This document shows, piece by piece, positions 58,640-64,000 of a stretch of DNA of 64,000 bases. The stretch spans positions 38,505,488-38,569,487 of the forward strand of contig CM073898.1 in the NCBI GenBank assembly GCA_037176705.1, in the 5' to 3' direction. The notes beneath the pieces are model-generated. The model was not told the DNA's origin, made no database searches, and saw only the letters and a list, made by a program, of their open reading frames with translations. How positions within the stretch are numbered: position 1 is the stretch's first letter; the number at the start of each line of letters is the position of its first letter. A program made the position numbers and the translations under genes. Source of the stretch: Molossus alvarezi. Lineage: Eukaryota > Chordata > Mammalia > Chiroptera > Molossidae.

Positions 58640-60950
58640 TACACATATCAGTTTGTCATAGGTTTTCACAGACTGCTTCCATCCACTTACTTTAATGAAA
58701 CAAATATGGCCTTCCACAATCTACTTGTCATTTCTACGTGCTGTCTCTCGGCCTGCTGGGATTGGTGCAACGCAATGAACTACAAGCACACACTGCTTGG
58801 AGTGAGAGGGAGCTTTGCAAGAGAGCAAATGCTCCAGATCTTTGGGTGCAGTCCCATTTATTTGCAGATTGGTTCCCCCAGGGTACAAGTGGATTTATGT
58901 AAATTATTTCCTTGAGATGGCATCTCTGCAAACCATACAGCCTAGCCTTGTCTCTTGCTTTTTATAGCAGAGAGACTTTGAAGCTAAAAAATAACAAACC
59001 CAGACATTCTTGAGTCCTACCCATTCGTCCACTTGAGGCAGTGTTCCAGCCTTTGTCATGCAAACTTTATCTTATTCACATGCAACAGAAGCATTCAGTG
59101 CAAGCAAGGCAGTGTTCCTGCCCATCAGTCAAACCTGTCTGTCCACACACACACACTTTGATCCTAGGCTGGCCAGGTTTTAAGAATGCATTATCTCAAG
59201 GTTACAAATCATCCATCTCCAACCCCCCATTCCCACACTAGGACATCTAGATACCATCAAATGCCAAAGCTGCCCCAGCAAACTGAGATTGTGAGGGTCC
59301 TTTTGTACCTTGTTGGTCACCTCTCACCAGGTCTGAATGCTCAAGTGTTCTACAACCGTGAAAAGTTTTAAAGCCTCTAGCAGTCACCTATTGTGGACAA
59401 GCTCTGCCTTTATATATGTTGTCTTTTTATATTATTACTCCTTATAAAGATTCCTGGGGACACATTTCCCAGCAAGCACTTGTAGATGGCTACGGGCACC
59501 CAGGGGTTCTCAGCCCAGGACCCCTCTGCCGGCCCTTAGGACTGCCTTGGTTCTCAGAGATGGGCTTCCCGGGGAGAGTGGTCTCAGCAGCACACGTGGG
59601 CCTGAGTTGTCTATGAGCCTCCCCTGATGTTCCGTGCATCCCAGCCTGTCCTCTCCTGCCCCCCATCTGGACCCTCACGCACTCTCCGCTACACAGCCGA
59701 ATCCATAAAATGCACCTGCACCTTGTTTGCCTCCCTAGGAAACCCAAGCCCTCCCCTCAGGCCCCACCCAAAGCCCTGGGCTTCCCTGCCGGGTGCTCAG
59801 GGCGGAGAGCATCCCCTGATTCCCTGAGGGAAGGGCTGGGGGAGAGGCCTGCTGTCAGGGGAGAGCGATGCCCTGAGGCTGTGCTTCAGGGAAAGGCCCC
59901 AGGAACAGGCAGCCATGGGTCCTGGGCAGATTTTAGACATCTCGCTGCTGCTGCCGCCCAGGATGTGCAGCGAGACTGTTTGGGTTGCTGTGGCCTTGGA
60001 CTGTGGGCCCCAGGGGCTGAGCCAGAGGCCACATCGATGCCCCGGAGACTTCGTCCTGAAGGTGACAGATTTGTGGCCCTGGCACAGTTCACTCTCGGGT
60101 TCTCTCCTTGGGCGATCCGCCCCTGCACAGCCTCTAGGCCAGAGCCTGGTCCCCAACACTGGACTCTGACTTAGGGTGGGGGGAAGGCGACTCATCACGG
60201 AAGAGCGGGGTTTGCTTGACAGGTGGTGTGAGCCAGACCCCTTACTAATGAATCAAGGATGGGGGCGCCTCGGTATGGGCACCAGGTGTTTCTCATCGCT
60301 GGGCTCCTCTGCTGGCCCCCGTGAACTCCCGAGATCCAGGGAGTTCTGGCTTCCCCTGGGGAGCGGGGTGCTGGCAGCAGCAGGTGGGGCCTGATCCCAC
60401 CGTCTTTAGCCCCCGCTGACACTCAGCCCATCCTTTCCCTGCACCTTCACTTGGACCTGAACCCACTGCCCACCACAGCCAAAGCCACGAAGTGCATCCT
60501 GGGGGCTCTCACTGCACCCTCTTTGCCTGCAATGGAAAACATAGACCCGATGCAGCACCCAGCCTCGATGGGAGCGTGGAGACCAGCTTCTGAGGCAGTG
60601 CCTGGGCCGGGGCCGGGGCCTTGAGTGGGCACTGGGAACTCCTGGGAAGACAAGCTGCTCTCAGCTCCAGGGGACTGGCCTGGGAGGGCCCGCCAGTGAG
60701 GAAGCGGTGGTACTGGGGTCCTCTGCAGAAGATGGCGCTAGGTTTGGTGGGAGGCCCAGGAAGGGAGCACAGTAGGATGAGGGCCACGTGACACCCCGTG
60801 GTGCTTGGTGGCTGCAGAATTGTGGAGACCACACCCGGAGCCAGAGATAACCAGGAATGAGTATGTTTTTGCGAAGCACACGGTATCCACAGAGACACGA
60901 ATATGTTGGTTGTGTCCACCCGATGCCAGTCACACAAGTGATGGTGATAA
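58640..60950. other. Repeat-poor, partly GC-rich intronic sequence
   Basis: 59480-60700 is clearly GC-richer with scattered CpGs but not a dense CpG island by eye. Open frames there (up to 154 aa) overlap on both strands and look compositional. It could hold a regulatory element or alternative promoter of EML6, which is speculation. Confidence 0.45.
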
Positions 60951-60954
60951 GCTT

Positions 60955-61150
60955 GAGTATCAAGTGCTTTGTGCCAGGTCCTGTGCTAGATGCTCTGTAG
61001 TCATTATATTCCCTATTTTTATACAGCATCTGCGTTTTATAGGTGAGGAACCTGAGGCAAAGGAAATCAAGCAGTATGTTCAAAGGGCCAGAGGTAGTAA
61101 GGGGCAGCCAATGTGCAAATCCAGGGTTTGATTCCAGAGCACATCCTCTT
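60955..61150 (-). repeat. MIR SINE (antisense)
   Basis: gtgccaggtcctgtgctaga, cgttttataggtgaggaacc tgaggcaaag and caaatccagggtttgattcc are in antisense MIR order. Confidence 0.8.
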
Positions 61151-61758
61151 ATTAAAGTCATGCTGGACTTGAAAAGGAGAAAAACCCCTACTTTTGTTAC
61201 TGTGCAAACAGTCACCTGCTAGTTTTTTCTTATATAGGTAGTAATGTGCCCTTTTCTGTTTTGTTTTAAAGTCCCAATACCTATTTTTAGAAAGGCACAA
61301 CTTCTTTAAACAGTGAATTTAAAAGAGTGATTTCTCAGCTAGGAACAATAATGACAGCACTCCTCCCTCTTGACTGCTACGGACTCCTGGACATGTTGCT
61401 TGTTGTTTGACAAGGTTTTGTTTTGATTGGACTCGGAACCGGCGACAAGCTGCAGGCAGGTTCACTGGTCCTTCTCTTGGTGTCACAGTCAATGGGGAAT
61501 AGACAGTTTCACCTAAAGTACGTAATCCAAGGCAATAGCAGCAGCACCGGAGTCTGGACCTCTCCATGCTTTGAAATCCGAATGCGGCGGTAGCTTCTGC
61601 AGGCAGCTTTGATGAATTCGAAGTGCACTTTCTCCTAGCAACAGCACTCTCCCCTAAATTAAAGTCAAAGGCTAACTTGAAAGCTGAATACTAGTTTCAA
61701 AACCAGTAAGTAACCATCATGACATAGAGCAGTTATAAAACCATATGAAAGATCTTTT
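61151..61758. other. Unassigned intronic sequence
   Basis: Nothing recognised. Confidence 0.5.
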
Positions 61759-61759
61759 C

Positions 61760-62005
61760 CCCAATTTTTATTTATTTATTGTGCATGAGTTCTTTCTCTT
61801 TTTTCTTTTTTGCTCAATACCCCCACTCCCTCAACCCAGCCCCACCACCTCCCGACAGCTGTCAGCTTGCTCTCTCGCTCTCTCTCGTTCATTTTGTTCA
61901 TTTGATTCCACATATGAGTGAAACCGCACAGTACTTGCCTTGGAGAACCTTCTGCTAAGTGAAATAAGCCAGTCAGAGAAAGACAAGTGGAAGATTTTCT
62001 AATCA
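61760..62005 (-). mobile_element. Short L1 insertion with inverted 5' end
   Basis: Left part, complement of an L1 3' UTR: gttcatttgattccacatat gagtgaaacc. Right part in the opposite orientation: tgctaagtgaaataagccag tcagagaaagacaagt. The two come from adjacent L1 positions, the pattern of twin priming. Possible duplication aagatcttttc/aagattttc. Confidence 0.7.
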
Positions 62006-62245
62006 TAGAATTATAATCATAATAGCATCTCATTTTCAAGGTAACTAAGTAGGTAAAATCAGATGGAATTGTTGTTAAATTGTGCTAAGCCTCTCTTTGC
62101 CAAAGTTGAACATTTATATTTAGACCAATATAATTAACTATTTGGCGGAGAGGGCAATTCAGCTTTTTCTTTGGATGATTAAAATGAGAAACAAATGTGG
62201 ATAATAACATGTCAATGTTTTTCTTAACTGTGTTCAGTAGGAGGA
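62006..62245. other. Intronic sequence just before the EML6 exon
   Basis: AT-rich; no repeat recognised. Confidence 0.6.

Positions 62246-64000
<1,755 letters not shown>

Noticed and set aside
59710..60198. Overlapping open frames of 130-154 codons on both strands
   Set aside because: GC-rich composition removes stop codons; residues look like random translation and neither the EML6 first exon nor any other gene is recognisable.

Overview
This window is chromosomal DNA from a placental mammal, almost certainly a bat. The main evidence is about 27 copies of one tRNA-derived SINE with a Pol III head (core ggctcagcggttagagc), a middle section, a (TC)n stretch and an A-rich tail. This matches the VES SINE family of yangochiropteran bats. 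Older placental repeats lie among them: MIR, L2, an MLT1-type MaLR LTR, a hAT-Charlie MITE, a mariner MITE and decayed L1s. There is no prokaryotic or plasmid content. The species cannot be named from the sequence.

Only one host protein-coding exon is recognisable, at 62274-62433 on the + strand. It has a clean polypyrimidine/AG acceptor and a GT donor. It encodes 53 residues of the first WD-repeat region of an EML family protein, and the residues fit EML6 better than EML5. The upstream 62 kb therefore reads as an EML6 intron (probably intron 1, because exon 1 is not in the window), and 62434-64000 as the start of the next intron.

Layout: 0.2-1.6 kb, an old L1 3' part; 2.5-20 kb, unique intron with scattered VES, MIRs, a mariner MITE and an MLT1 LTR; 21.3-27.1 kb, a 5'-truncated young L1 in antisense with a VES inside it; 27.4-30 kb, mostly unique; 30.1-30.3 kb, a tiny young L1 insertion with a likely 3' transduction; 31.3-32.5 kb, an old L1; 33-41 kb, unique DNA with VES, a hAT MITE and a probable VES dimer; 41.5-46.6 kb, a patchwork of old LINE pieces, including a decayed reverse-transcriptase stretch unlike the young L1s; 46.7-53.8 kb, a full-length but ORF-dead L1 with a GC-rich repeated 5' UTR, inserted at the TATA box of an ERV-type LTR; 54-62 kb, an unusually repeat-poor and partly GC-rich stretch leading to the exon.

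The elements do not form a pathway. What the window records is a history of retrotransposition in one large intron: nested insertions, target-site duplications, twin priming and transductions. I found no convincing undescribed multi-gene system. The most interesting signals are the transduction and nesting events, the strand bias of the insertions, the LINE relic near 45 kb and the repeat-poor block before the exon.
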